Source: VBDM01 sp963699535
GTDB taxonomy: Bacteria; Pseudomonadota; Gammaproteobacteria; Burkholderiales; SG8-39
NCBI GenBank assembly: GCA_963699535.1
Contig: CAVOUJ010000011.1
Span: 62,001 to 126,000 of the forward strand
Length of the DNA stretch: 64,000 nt
Direction: 5' to 3'
Shown: positions 16,920-25,797 of the stretch, one piece after another
Numbering within the stretch: position 1 is the first letter of the stretch
Layout of the letters: each line of letters starts with the position of its first letter
Notes under the pieces: generated by a model
What the model saw: only the letters and a program-made list of their open reading frames with translations
Database searches by the model: none
What the model was told of the DNA's origin: nothing
Position numbers and translations under genes: made by a program

Positions 16920-17906
16920 CTAGTCGATCCTGAAGCCGGATGCCTTGACGATCGGAGTCCAGCGCGCGATTTCGTCTCGGATATAGCGCGCGGCCTTTTC
17001 CGGACTCGAGTCCGCAACCAGCTCGGCGCCCGCTTTGGCGAGACCCTCGCGCAACGGAGCGTCGCCCTTCGCCTTGACCGTTGCCTCGTGCAGAACCTGC
17101 ATCGCCTCGTTCGGTGTCCCGGCGGGAGCGAAGATCGCGTTGAAGACCTGCACGCGCATGCCCTCGATTCCCGATTCGACCGCGGTCGGGATGTCGGGCG
17201 CTGCGGCGACGCGCTCGTCGCTCGCCACTGCGAGTATGCGCAGCTTGCCGCTCTTGTGGTGCGCAATCATCGTGGAGCTGAGAATCAGCGTCGCCATCGG
17301 GATGTGTCCGGCAATGACGTCCTGGATGGCCGGCCCGCCGCCCTTATACGGAACGTGCACGATGTTCAGGCCGCCCGCCTGGAGCTTGAACAGCTCGCCC
17401 GTGAGATTGGTGATCGTGCCCGAGCCCGCCGAGCCGAAGGAGAACTTGCCGGGATTCGCTTTTGCGAGCGCCGCAAGCTCGCGCAGGTTCTTCGCCGGGA
17501 CGGAAGGGTTGACGAGGATCGCGGTCGGCGTGGTGCTGACGACGCCGACGGGAGCGAAATCCTTGAGGGCGTCGTAGGGGGGCTTGGCCATCGCGATCGG
17601 ATTGATCACATGAGTCGTGGTCTGGCCGGCCAGCAGCGTGTAGCCGTCGGGCCTGGCGCGGGCAACCTCGGTCGCGCCGATCGCACCCCCGGCGCCTGCC
17701 TTGTTCTCGACGACGACCGTGCCGCCGAGGTGGGGCGTCACGCCTTGAGCCCACAGGCGGCCGATGAGGTCGGTTTCCCCGCCGGGAGGGAAGGGGACGA
17801 CCAGGCGAATCGGGCGGTCGGGATATTTCCCCTGGGTCCAGGCGGCGCTCGGCCAGGGACTGATCACCGTCGCCAGGCTGAGCACCAACAAGCTGCGTCG
17901 TTTCAT
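16920..17906 (-). CDS. Bug-family tripartite tricarboxylate-type binding protein
   Basis: A 328-residue periplasmic receptor of the Bug/TctC family. After the start ATG (17906, preceded by GAGGAGCGG) comes a signal peptide, then the family opening YPDRPIRLVVPFPPGGETD, the segment ENKAGAGGAIGATEVARA, and VPYKGGGPAI. These proteins bind carboxylates or aromatic acids and deliver them to TctAB permeases or act as sensors. No tctAB is in the window. It ends 29 bp before the GGDEF/EAL gene on the same strand, so it could lie upstream in the same transcript. The ligand is unknown. Confidence 0.85.
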   Translation of the reverse strand: MKRRSLLVLSLATVISPWPSAAWTQGKYPDRPIRLVVPFPPGGETDLIGRLWAQGVTPHLGGTVVVENKAGAGGAIGATEVARARPDGYTLLAGQTTTHVINPIAMAKPPYDALKDFAPVGVVSTTPTAILVNPSVPAKNLRELAALAKANPGKFSFGSAGSGTITNLTGELFKLQAGGLNIVHVPYKGGGPAIQDVIAGHIPMATLILSSTMIAHHKSGKLRILAVASDERVAAAPDIPTAVESGIEGMRVQVFNAIFAPAGTPNEAMQVLHEATVKAKGDAPLREGLAKAGAELVADSSPEKAARYIRDEIARWTPIVKASGFRID

Positions 17907-18047
17907 GACCCGCTCCTCTGCAGTCCGCGAGTATGCCCTTCTTTTGCGCTTCGTTGAAGGTGGCGATCCTGGGGAGTTTCCTTCTCCCGGCGTCCGGCGG
18001 ACAGCGCGCACGAGTTCAGCGCCGGTCCTCGGGTCTACTACCGAGGA

Positions 18048-18875
18048 TTATGCGAAGAGCTCCTCCACCGCGAAGCGCCGCGGGATGAGGCGCTGCCGGT
18101 GCACGTAGTCGATGGCGACCTCGAGGCTGCGGCGGTTCGCCCCGACGCCGTAGGGGTTCATCTCGGGATTGCCCGCCGCCGCGATGCTCTTGGCGAGCAA
18201 GCGCGAGACTTCCTCCGCGTCGGCGCGCGGCACGGAGTCCTTCACAACCACCATGTGGTTGATCTGGATCGCGCCCTTGCGCCGCTGCCAGTCGCGCGCC
18301 GCGGCGTCGGCGTCCGGGATGACGGGGACGATGCGCGGGTCGGCGGGCTTGCCGTCGCCCACGATCGCGGCGTCGATCTCGCCCGCGAGCAGCATGCCGA
18401 CGACGTCCTTGCCCGCGGGCGCGCGCACTACGTTAGGCGGGTCGCGGAACTCGGCGACGTGCGCCTCCTCGAAGGTGACCCAGGTGATGCGGTCGGGGTC
18501 CAGGCCGTGATCCTCGGCGAGGACGCCACGGATCCACATGCCGGTGGTCACCGAATAGGAACGCACTCCCACGCGGCGGCCTGTGAGGTCGCGCGGCGCG
18601 AGCGGTCCGCGCTCGGCGTTGCGCACGAGGAACGAATGCTGCAGCCGTCCCACCACCACCGCGGGCAGGAGCCGCAGCGGCTTGCCGGCGGCCTTGGCCA
18701 TGAGAAAGGTGGTGATCGCGAGCTCGGCGACGTCGAATTCGAGATCGCGCACCACGCGCTTGAAGCCCGCGCTCGGCGGCCGCACGTCCGCGAAGTCCAG
18801 GCGCACGCGGTCCGAGCGGATCTCGCCCTTCTTCAACGCCGCCGTGACCGGGTAGTCCCCGAGCAGCGCCTTCAT
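18048..18875 (-). CDS. PBP2-fold protein, 4,5-dihydroxyphthalate decarboxylase (Pht5)-like
   Basis: A 275-residue protein without a signal peptide, starting MKALLGDYPVTAALKKGEIR. It resembles the Pht5/4,5-dihydroxyphthalate decarboxylase group, which uses a periplasmic-binding-protein fold in the cytoplasm; related sequences are often labelled ABC substrate-binding proteins. Visible family-like segments are VRSYSVTTGMWIRGVLAEDH and HMVVVKDS near the C-terminus. It is shorter than Pht5. The ATG overlaps the stop of the upstream dehydrogenase (ATGA at 18872-18875). Decarboxylation of an aromatic or hydroxy acid is the best guess, with moderate support. Confidence 0.6.
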   Translation of the reverse strand: MKALLGDYPVTAALKKGEIRSDRVRLDFADVRPPSAGFKRVVRDLEFDVAELAITTFLMAKAAGKPLRLLPAVVVGRLQHSFLVRNAERGPLAPRDLTGRRVGVRSYSVTTGMWIRGVLAEDHGLDPDRITWVTFEEAHVAEFRDPPNVVRAPAGKDVVGMLLAGEIDAAIVGDGKPADPRIVPVIPDADAAARDWQRRKGAIQINHMVVVKDSVPRADAEEVSRLLAKSIAAAGNPEMNPYGVGANRRSLEVAIDYVHRQRLIPRRFAVEELFA

Positions 18876-19762
18876 TTGCCCATCGCCTCGCGAGTTGCCT
18901 TGACGAGCTCGGCGCGGTCCTCGGTCTTGCGACCCTTCAGCCGCTCCTTGACGCCGAGATCGGCGAGCCACTGCTGGCGCGCGGCGGTCGCTGCCGCCAT
19001 GATCGGTTCCATGCCGATGCTCTCCAGCGTCGCCGACACCTCGCGCATCTCGGCGGCCCGGCGCTTGCCGTGGCTCACCACGCGTTCGATCATGTAACCG
19101 GCGAGCTTCTCCCAGTCGATGCCGGGCCAGGTCTCCTGCAGCGAGGCGAGCACGCGCGCCTCGACCCCGTACTCGGCCGAGGCGGTCATGGACTCGACGA
19201 GGATCGCCTCCATGCCCTTCACCACGATCGAGCGGAACATCTTGATCGCCGAGGCCTGCCCGACTTCGGGGGACACGAATTCCGCTTTCATGCCGAGCGC
19301 AGCCGCGCGCGGCGCGAGCGCCGCGGCGCCCGGGCCGCCGATGAGGCAGGGCACCTTGTGCAGGTAGGGCGCCACCGGCGCCATCACCGCGACATCCACG
19401 TAGGCCGCGCCCGTGGGCGCGATGAGCGCCGCGGTTTCGATCTTGCGCCGTGGCGACACCGAGTTGATGTCGAGGAAGAGTTGCCCCCTGGAAAGGCCCG
19501 GCAGGCACGAGCGCGCGGCGTCCAAGCTCGAGCTTGCGGTCACGGCGAGGAACACGATCTCCGCGCTACGCACCGCGTCGGCGTGATCGCGCGCCGGCTC
19601 GACACCGAGCGCGCGAGCCGCCTGTGCCAGCTTGCCGCCGTTCGCGGGATCGTCGATGAGGATGTCGTAGGTGCGGATCGCGGGCCTGGATTCGCCCAGC
19701 AGCCCGCGACTGATCGTCTGGCCGGCCTCGCCGAAGCCGATGAATGCGACGCGTTCAGTCAT
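18872..19762 (-). CDS. NAD(P)-dependent beta-hydroxyacid-dehydrogenase-like oxidoreductase (DUF1932 type)
   Basis: A 296-residue cytoplasmic protein. The N-terminal Rossmann domain starts VAFIGFGEAGQTISRGL (GxGxxG-like) and has LDINSVSPRRK, as in 3-hydroxyisobutyrate/6-phosphogluconate dehydrogenase relatives. The helical C-terminal domain with KMFRSIVVKGMEAILVE fits the DUF1932 group. ATG 19762 with GAGG 6 nt upstream is better than GTG 19774. A palindrome at 19819-19836, in front of the gene, resembles sites near the neighbouring LysR gene. It is coupled to the Pht5-like gene. The substrate is unknown. Confidence 0.75.
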   Translation of the reverse strand: MTERVAFIGFGEAGQTISRGLLGESRPAIRTYDILIDDPANGGKLAQAARALGVEPARDHADAVRSAEIVFLAVTASSSLDAARSCLPGLSRGQLFLDINSVSPRRKIETAALIAPTGAAYVDVAVMAPVAPYLHKVPCLIGGPGAAALAPRAAALGMKAEFVSPEVGQASAIKMFRSIVVKGMEAILVESMTASAEYGVEARVLASLQETWPGIDWEKLAGYMIERVVSHGKRRAAEMREVSATLESIGMEPIMAAATAARQQWLADLGVKERLKGRKTEDRAELVKATREAMGK

Positions 19763-19818
19763 CTCCGGCCTCACTGTAGCGATTTCCGGAGAGTGCGGTC
19801 AATGACATTCGCAGCGCC

Positions 19819-19836
19819 GATACCGATCGCGGTATC
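19819..19836. promoter_or_regulatory. LysR-type operator-like palindrome
   Basis: GATACCGATCGCGGTATC is a perfect palindrome, with ATAC and GTAT arms 8 nt apart as in LysR-type boxes. It overlaps the last codon of the LysR gene and lies 57 bp before the dehydrogenase start. Related ACCGATATCG cores recur at 20838-20850 and 20937-20950 around the other end of the LysR gene. Confidence 0.5.
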
Positions 19837-20857
19837 AGTTGCCGCGCGCGGCATCGCGCGCTGCTTCGCGCAGCGCCTGGATCAGGTCGGTCACGGCGGG
19901 CGGCAGTGTCCGCCCGGATGCGGTGATGACGCCCACCGGCCCGGAGGGCGGCGGCAGCTTGACCGGCAGGATGCGCGCGATGCCGGGCGCGGCAAACTGA
20001 TGCGCGACATCGCGCGGCATGACCGCGATCATGTCGGTTTCCTGCACCAATATCCGGTTGACGAGCATCGATAGCGATTCCACGATGCGGCGGGGCGGCT
20101 CCACCCCCGTCTGCCGGAACGCGGCTTCGAGGCGCCGCCGGTAGGGTGACTCCGGGGTCGGGACGATCCACTGTGCACTGGCAAGCTGCGCAAACTTGAG
20201 CGTACGGCGTTTGGCGAGCGGATGCTTCGCGCGCACTACGGCAAGCATCGGCTCGCTGTAAAGGGCTTCGAAAGTCAGGCCTTCCGCGGAAACATCGCCC
20301 GACAGTCGGCCCACAACGACGTCGAATTCTCCGCCGCGCAACGCCGGCAGCAAGGTCGCAGGCGTGCCTTCGCGCACCAGCACGGTGTGGTTGGGGTGGC
20401 GCGCCTTGAAGCGCGCCACGGCGCGCGGCACGAGTACCGGGGCCGACACCAGCAGTGCGCCGATGACGACCTTGCCGGTCGTGCCTTCGGAAAGCGCGTT
20501 GATCTCGTCGCGCGCATGGTCGAGCGTTGCGAGCATTACGCGCGCATGCCGGATGAGACTCTCGCCATAGGCATTGGGCGCGATACCTCGCGCGCTGCGC
20601 TCGAACAGCCGCAAGCCGAGCTGGCGCTCAAGGTCCCCGAGCAGGCGGGTGGCCGCGGGCTGCGTCATGGCGACGCTGGCCGCGGCGCGGTGCATGTTGC
20701 GTTGCTCGTCGAGCGCGACCAGCAGCAGGATCTGGCGCATCTTCAGGCGTGAGCGAAGATACCAGTCGGGAAGGACCCTGACGGCGGCAGGCTTGGCGGG
20801 TTGCTTGGGGCGGGCATGCCGGACGATGCCAGATTCGATATCGGTCGCTGCGGCCAT
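19835..20857 (-). CDS. LysR-family transcriptional regulator
   Basis: A 340-residue regulator. The N-terminal winged helix-turn-helix (about 38-98) reads LLVALDEQRNMHRAAASVAM then TQPAATRLLGDLERQLGLRL, and an effector domain follows, with VVVGRLSGD and SYRR-type features. About 30 residues precede the DNA-binding domain, more than usual. Those residues are encoded by one copy of a 48-bp direct repeat, so a shorter start is possible. It is divergent from the metallo-hydrolase/TPP/Bug operon and lies upstream of the dehydrogenase pair; operator-like motifs occur before both. It probably controls both in response to an aromatic or carboxylic acid. Confidence 0.85.
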   Translation of the reverse strand: MAAATDIESGIVRHARPKQPAKPAAVRVLPDWYLRSRLKMRQILLLVALDEQRNMHRAAASVAMTQPAATRLLGDLERQLGLRLFERSARGIAPNAYGESLIRHARVMLATLDHARDEINALSEGTTGKVVIGALLVSAPVLVPRAVARFKARHPNHTVLVREGTPATLLPALRGGEFDVVVGRLSGDVSAEGLTFEALYSEPMLAVVRAKHPLAKRRTLKFAQLASAQWIVPTPESPYRRRLEAAFRQTGVEPPRRIVESLSMLVNRILVQETDMIAVMPRDVAHQFAAPGIARILPVKLPPPSGPVGVITASGRTLPPAVTDLIQALREAARDAARGN

Positions 20858-20974
20858 TGTATTGGAACCCCCGCGGCGCGTCGCGCAGAGTGCGCAGCCC
20901 TGTGACAGGTGTCCACGCGCGGGTTGGGCGATGCCAATACCGATATCGGAAGCTTCCGCAATGGCATTGGAGCC
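20822..20974. repeat. Diverged 48-bp direct repeat with operator-like cores
   Basis: Bases 20822-20869 and 20927-20974 align without gaps at about 35 of 48 positions. Both share GCGATGCC/ACGATGCC, the core CGATATCGG and a closing ATTGGA-CC. The first copy covers the LysR start codon and the second lies in the divergent promoter region. The copies may be duplicated operators for the LysR protein. Confidence 0.5.
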
Positions 20975-21025
20975 GCTGCGCGACGGCGGGTAAAGTCCTC
21001 GGACCAACAAAGGGGAGGTCGCGTC

Positions 21026-21856
21026 ATGAAGCTGGAGCGCACGAAAATCGCCGTTTTCGCGAAGTTCTTTCTGGGTTTCACGTTCGCGGCGCTGCCGGCC
21101 TTCGCGCAGCAGGGCAAGGTCGAAGTGCTCTGGCTCGGCCAGAGCGCGTTCCGCATCGCCACGCCAGGCGGCAAGGTGATCGTGACCGATCCCTGGCTGC
21201 TGAAGAACCCGCTCACGCCCGCCAAGTACAAGGACCTCGCCGCGCTCGGCAAGGTGGACGTGCTGCTCGTCACGCACGCACATCCCGACCATATCGCCGA
21301 CGCGCCGGCGGTCGCCAAGCTGAACAATATCCGGCTGTGGGGAGCGGGGGATCTCAACATGGCGCTTAACACGCTCGGCGTGCTTCCAGCCGAGCAGCTG
21401 CCGAGGTTCGGTGTGGGCGGGAAGGTCGTCCCGGCACCCGGCATCAGGGTCACCGCGACCAAAGCCAATCATTCCTCGGTGTACGTCTGGAACAATCCCG
21501 CTACCAGCAAACCCGAAACGCACCCGGCCGGAGAGCCGGTCGGTTTCATCATCGAGCTCGAGAACGGTTTCAGGATCTGGCACATGGGCGACACCGGCGT
21601 GTTCGGCGACATGAAGTGGATCGCCGAGTACTACAAGCCGGACCTCGTGCTGATTCCGATCGGCGGCCACTTCACCATGGACCCGGCGGATGCCGCTTAC
21701 GCGCTGCGCGAGCTGATCCGCCCCAAGTTCGCCATTCCGATGCACTATGGCGCCAATCCCCTGGGCAAGGGAACGCCCGAGGAGCTCATCAAGGCGCTGG
21801 GCGATGCGCCGGTCAAGGTGCTGCCGCTCAAGCCGGGAGAAGCGGCGCAGTTCTGA
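21026..21856 (+). CDS. Exported metallo-beta-lactamase-fold hydrolase
   Basis: A 276-residue protein with a signal peptide ending near ALPAFAQQ (residues 22-29). The metal-binding motif THAHPDH (83-89), the later HMGDTG and the closing MHYG are all present, so a di-metal site like UPF0173/UlaG-type hydrolases is expected, here in the periplasm. GGGGAGG supports ATG 21026. It is the first gene of an operon with a TPP enzyme (10 bp gap) and a Bug receptor (14 bp gap), divergent from LysR. It may hydrolyse a ring or ester so that the product can be taken up. The substrate is not shown. Confidence 0.8.
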   Translation: MKLERTKIAVFAKFFLGFTFAALPAFAQQGKVEVLWLGQSAFRIATPGGKVIVTDPWLLKNPLTPAKYKDLAALGKVDVLLVTHAHPDHIADAPAVAKLNNIRLWGAGDLNMALNTLGVLPAEQLPRFGVGGKVVPAPGIRVTATKANHSSVYVWNNPATSKPETHPAGEPVGFIIELENGFRIWHMGDTGVFGDMKWIAEYYKPDLVLIPIGGHFTMDPADAAYALRELIRPKFAIPMHYGANPLGKGTPEELIKALGDAPVKVLPLKPGEAAQF

Positions 21857-21866
21857 GGAAAGGCGC

Positions 21867-23465
21867 GTGAACGTCTCGGAAGTGATGGTGCAGTACCTGA
21901 AGGCGGCCGGAATCGGCCACCTCTTCGGCTATCCGGGCGACCCGAATATCGAGTTCATGGAGGCGGCGCGGCGCGCCGGCATGCAGTTCGTGCTCGGCCG
22001 GCGCGAAGGCACCGCAGGGCTGATGGCGGAAGCCTACGGCTTTCTCACCGGGCGGCCGGGCGTGTGCATGTCCACGCTCGGTCCGGGCTCGTCGAACCTG
22101 GTGAACGCGGTGGCGAACGCTTTTCTCGATCGGGTGCCGATGATCGCGGTCTCCGGGCAGATCGAGCGCAAGAGAGCACAGACGTTCACGCACCAGGTGC
22201 TCGACCATAATCGCCTCTTCTCGCCGGTGAGCAAGTGGGCGACCGAAGTCGCCCCCGACACCGTCGGCGGCGTGATGCGCCGCGCGCTGCGTACCGCGGT
22301 CGCGGAGCGCCCGGGGCCGGTGCACATCACGACGCATGCGGACGTGGTCGGCGCCGATGCGAAGGACGCGGTCCTGAGCCTGCCACCGCTCAAGGCGGTC
22401 AGCGCGGGCGTGCAGACCTTCGGCACCGATACGGAGGTATTGCGGCGCCTGCGCAAGGCGAAAAAGCCCGTGATCCTCGCGGGGATCGCCGCGCAACGCG
22501 CGAACGCCCATACCGTGCTCGCGCAACTCGCCGAGCGAGCCGGCATCCCGGTGGTGGTGGCGCCGATGGCGAAGGGCGTGATTGCCGAAGACCACCCGTA
22601 CTACGCCGGGACGCTCGACATGGCGTGCAACGTGCTCATGTGGGATTTCCTCAAGGGCTGCGACCTCCTGCTCGCGGTCGGCTTCGACGCGGTCGAGCTG
22701 ATCAAGCCCTGGACGCTCTCGGTACCCGTCGTGCACATCGACGCAGTGCCCAATACCGACCAGATTTACAGCGCGAACACGGAGCTGGTCGGCGACATCG
22801 CCGCGATCATTGCCGGCATCGCCGCGGGCTGGAAAGGCGAAGCCAAATGGAAGCCGGCTGCGGTGAAGCGCCACCGCGAGGCGCTGAGCGCCGCTTACTA
22901 CGCGGGGCGCGTGAAGGGTAAGCTCAATCCTACCGACGTGATCGATGCGGTGCGGGACGCGCTCCCGCGCCAGGCGCTCGCGACGAGCGACGTGGGCTCG
23001 CACAAGCTGCTTGTAGGGCAGGGCTGGAGCGCGTATGAGCCGCGCTCGGTGCTGATGTCGAACGGCCTTTCCTCGATGGGCTATTCACTGCCGGCGGCGA
23101 TCGTCGCGCAGCTGCTGAATCCCGATCGGCCCGTGGTGTGCTTCGTGGGCGACGGCGGCCTGGCGATGGTGCAGGGCGAACTGCGCCTTGCGGCGAGCCT
23201 CGGCCTTCCCCTGCTCGTGGTTGTCTTTTGCGACGGCAGCTTGAACCGCATCGAGATCAAGCAGGCGAACCGCAGGTACCCGAGCTGGGGCACCCTGATC
23301 GAGCCGACCGATATCGAGCGGCTGGCTCAGGCCATGGACTGCGAGGGTGCGACCGCGGACAGCGCGGCGGCACTTGCGCGATTGCTCGCAGCGAAGCGCC
23401 CCAAGAACCGGCCGCTCGTCCTCGGGGCGCACATCGACCCGTCGCAATACATTCACCAATTCTGA
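21867..23465 (+). CDS. Thiamine-pyrophosphate-dependent enzyme, acetolactate-synthase-like
   Basis: A 532-residue cytoplasmic TPP enzyme. The pyrimidine-binding domain has the conserved glutamate in GRREGTAGLMAEAYG (Glu47) and STLGPGSSNLVN. A central domain follows, then the diphosphate domain with CFVGDGGLAMVQGELRLA and CDGSLN near 455-495. It belongs to the acetolactate synthase/benzoylformate decarboxylase/sulfopyruvate decarboxylase superfamily; lack of a small subunit argues against biosynthetic acetolactate synthase. GTG 21867 is preceded by GAGGAAAGG. The neighbours suggest a 2-oxo acid decarboxylase or carboligase in a catabolic pathway. Confidence 0.8.
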   Translation: MNVSEVMVQYLKAAGIGHLFGYPGDPNIEFMEAARRAGMQFVLGRREGTAGLMAEAYGFLTGRPGVCMSTLGPGSSNLVNAVANAFLDRVPMIAVSGQIERKRAQTFTHQVLDHNRLFSPVSKWATEVAPDTVGGVMRRALRTAVAERPGPVHITTHADVVGADAKDAVLSLPPLKAVSAGVQTFGTDTEVLRRLRKAKKPVILAGIAAQRANAHTVLAQLAERAGIPVVVAPMAKGVIAEDHPYYAGTLDMACNVLMWDFLKGCDLLLAVGFDAVELIKPWTLSVPVVHIDAVPNTDQIYSANTELVGDIAAIIAGIAAGWKGEAKWKPAAVKRHREALSAAYYAGRVKGKLNPTDVIDAVRDALPRQALATSDVGSHKLLVGQGWSAYEPRSVLMSNGLSSMGYSLPAAIVAQLLNPDRPVVCFVGDGGLAMVQGELRLAASLGLPLLVVVFCDGSLNRIEIKQANRRYPSWGTLIEPTDIERLAQAMDCEGATADSAAALARLLAAKRPKNRPLVLGAHIDPSQYIHQF

Positions 23466-23479
23466 GAGAGGAGCACCCC

Positions 23480-24439
23480 ATGACCCGTTTGCTTTTGGCA
23501 GTGTTGACAGGACTGCTGTCCCTCACCGCACAAGCGCAGAGCTATCCGACCAAGCCCATCCGCCTCGTCGTCCCTTTCGCACCCGGCGGCACCAGCTCGA
23601 TCGTCGCGCGAGGTATCGGCGCCGAAATGGAAAAGGGGCTGGGCCAGCCGATCATCATCGACAACCGGCCGGGGGGCGGCGGCAACATCGCGATGCAGGA
23701 GGTGGCGCGCGCCGAGCCCGACGGCTACACGCTGATCATCGGCCATCTGGGCACCCTCGCAGTCAACCCCTTCATGTTCGATAAGCTGCCCTTCGACACC
23801 AACCGCGACTTCGCCGCGGTGTCCCTGCTCGCCAAGGTGCCGAACATCTTCGTGGTGCACGTGGACGTGCCGGCGATGAACATGCGCGAATTCGTTGCGC
23901 TCGCTAAAAAGCAGCCCGGCAAGCTCTATTACGGCTCGGCGGGCAACGGCAGCGCGGGGCACCTCGCGATCGAGTACCTGAAGCTGGTGGCGGGCATCGA
24001 CGTCGTGCACGTGCCGTACAAGGGGACCGGGCCCAATCTGATCGATCTCCTGGCCGGGCGCACGCAGGCGACCTCGGCGGGCACTCCGCCGCTCATGCCG
24101 CACGTCAAGGCCGGGAAGCTGCGTGTCATCGCCGTGGGCTCGCCGAAGCGCCTGCCGACGCTACCCGAGGTCGCGACCGTCGCCGAACAGGGCTATCCGG
24201 GATTCGAGACCACGCAGTGGTACGGGCTGAACGCGCCGGCGAAAACGCCGGCGGCGATCATCAAGCGCCTCGCCGACGAGGCGATCAAGGCGGCGAAGCA
24301 TCCTTCGGTCGCGGAGCGCTTCGCGGTGGACGACGCCGAGGGCATCGGCTCGACGCCGCAGGAGTACGCGGATTTCATTGCCAAGGAACAGGCGCGCTGG
24401 GGCGAAGTCGTGCGCAAGGCGAACATCAAGGCGAACTGA
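23480..24439 (+). CDS. Bug-family binding protein
   Basis: A 319-residue periplasmic receptor with signal peptide (LLLAVLTGLLSLTAQAQS), YPTKPIRLVVPFAPGGTSS, IDNRPGGGGNIAMQEVARAE and HVPYKGTGPNL, all Bug/TctC hallmarks. GAGAGGAG lies before the ATG. It is the third gene of the operon with the metallo-hydrolase and TPP enzyme, so it likely captures that pathway's substrate. No TctAB permease is encoded nearby. Confidence 0.85.
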   Translation: MTRLLLAVLTGLLSLTAQAQSYPTKPIRLVVPFAPGGTSSIVARGIGAEMEKGLGQPIIIDNRPGGGGNIAMQEVARAEPDGYTLIIGHLGTLAVNPFMFDKLPFDTNRDFAAVSLLAKVPNIFVVHVDVPAMNMREFVALAKKQPGKLYYGSAGNGSAGHLAIEYLKLVAGIDVVHVPYKGTGPNLIDLLAGRTQATSAGTPPLMPHVKAGKLRVIAVGSPKRLPTLPEVATVAEQGYPGFETTQWYGLNAPAKTPAAIIKRLADEAIKAAKHPSVAERFAVDDAEGIGSTPQEYADFIAKEQARWGEVVRKANIKAN

Positions 24440-24464
24440 GTCGTGGCGCGGCGCCCCTCCGCGA

Positions 24465-24488
24465 CGCCGGCGCGGTCTCGCGCCGGCG
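24465..24488. terminator. Perfect GC-rich hairpin between convergent genes
   Basis: CGCCGGCGCG (24465-24474) and CGCGCCGGCG (24479-24488) form a ten-base perfect stem with a four-base loop. It lies between the stops of the Bug gene and the convergent heme-protein gene. There is no T-run, so it is probably a shared, weak or Rho-assisted terminator. Confidence 0.45.
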
Positions 24489-24494
24489 CGGGAA

Positions 24495-25526
24495 TCATTT
24501 CTTCGACAGCGTCGACTGGTATTGTTGGACTTCCCATTCCTTGGCGGCGTCGACCAGCTTCTCGAAAGCCTCGCCGCTCTGCAGCAGCGCGCTCTTCAGC
24601 TTCGGATCCAGCGGCTGCTCGATCCCGGTTTCGTCGAGCGGCATCCTGTCCTGGCGCACCACCTTCATCAGGCGCTTGATCTCGCCCGCCGCGTGCGCCG
24701 GCGTCTGCAGCAGCACCAGCCGCTTCATCTCGTTCGGATTGTTCGGCACGTGGCAATTGTCGCATTGCCCGTCGCGCATCTTCAGGGCGAGGGTGCGATA
24801 CGCCGTATCGAGGTTCTGCAGATACGGATTGTCCTTGCGGAACAGGCCGTCGAACAGCGTCACCTGCGGCTGCGTAATACCTTGCGAGTCGGTCCACATC
24901 CACAGGCCATCGAACTTGCCCGGGTTGACCGGATCGGATCGCACGATGGGCGCGGTGGCGCCGATGTCGGTGAACTGGGCGACCTTCACCTTGGCCGTCT
25001 TCGGGTCGAAGCGCAGCAGCATCGTGTTGGCGCCCTGGTAGGTGTTCCACTTGGTGTCGTCGTGCCAGAACGGGTAAGGGAACTCGCCCGGCGCCAACCG
25101 GTTGCGGAACGCGACCTCGAGCTTCACGAGGAACAGCTTCTCGCGCTCGTCGTACTGGACGGTGTGCTTGCCGTTGAACATGAACAAGGGGATGTACATG
25201 CCGGTGAGCACGTCCGGCGCGAACTGGGTCAGTCGAGACTGCTTCAGCGGCAAGTTGAAATCCTTGTTGATCCGCCCCCACAACACGACGGGCGAAAGCG
25301 AGCTCTTGAGCAGCGAGTCCTGGAACAAGGCTTGGCGGCAGCGATCGAACGCGGCTTGATCCCCCGGCTGAGCTGCGGGGCAGACGCGCGCAAGCTCCGA
25401 TGCGATTCCAGCGGCAAGCTGCTCAATTTGCGCTTGCTGCTCGGGCGTATAGGGAGCGGCGGCAAGTCCGGTTGCCGGCGCGCCGAGAACGAAACCCAGT
25501 ACTGCTGCAAAGATCCCTCGAGTCAT
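24495..25526 (-). CDS. Exported monoheme c-type cytochrome-like protein of unknown role
   Basis: A 343-residue secreted protein: signal peptide (FAAVLGFVLGAPATGLAA), then a long N-terminal region with no family I recognise, then one heme motif (QCDNCH, about residue 253) followed by PNNPNEMKRLVLLQTPAHAA and KVVRQDRMPLDE. The usual distal Met may be in VVRQDRMP. The start at 25526 is chosen for the signal peptide, though the ribosome-binding site is weak. It is convergent with the Bug operon and separated by about 270 bp from the amidohydrolase. It may be a periplasmic electron carrier, or the cytochrome subunit of a dehydrogenase. Confidence 0.6.
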   Translation of the reverse strand: MTRGIFAAVLGFVLGAPATGLAAAPYTPEQQAQIEQLAAGIASELARVCPAAQPGDQAAFDRCRQALFQDSLLKSSLSPVVLWGRINKDFNLPLKQSRLTQFAPDVLTGMYIPLFMFNGKHTVQYDEREKLFLVKLEVAFRNRLAPGEFPYPFWHDDTKWNTYQGANTMLLRFDPKTAKVKVAQFTDIGATAPIVRSDPVNPGKFDGLWMWTDSQGITQPQVTLFDGLFRKDNPYLQNLDTAYRTLALKMRDGQCDNCHVPNNPNEMKRLVLLQTPAHAAGEIKRLMKVVRQDRMPLDETGIEQPLDPKLKSALLQSGEAFEKLVDAAKEWEVQQYQSTLSKK

Positions 25527-25797
25527 GATGTGCCCCATCTCTTCTTGTCGGTTCGGGCTGGGAAAATCCGTGCCCCGGATGGGGTAGAGCAAGGACAGTG
25601 CCAAGCTAATGCTCAGAGTGAGGTCTCTGGCTTAAGCCACTGTAGTTACGGGGAAAATGCTCTAGCTTGGCAGATCTGACTGTGCATGACTCGACGCAGG
25701 AGTCGTACTGATGCGTGAAGGATTTCACGGAAAGGGCGCGGTGGACCGCGCCGGATCAATCCGAAGCGCGCATCCACGCTTCGATCGTCTTCGCGGA
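25527..25797. other. Intergenic region without a recognisable gene
   Basis: This 271-bp gap lies between the heme-protein gene and the end of the amidohydrolase gene, both on the minus strand. I see no coding frame and no clear terminator. The segment near 25600-25700 is richer in A and T than its surroundings and probably holds the promoter of the heme-protein gene. Confidence 0.4.

Noticed and set aside
15281..16933. 550-codon plus-strand open frame opposite the GGDEF/EAL gene
   Set aside because: Shadow frame; the opposite strand has intact GGDEF and EAL domains.
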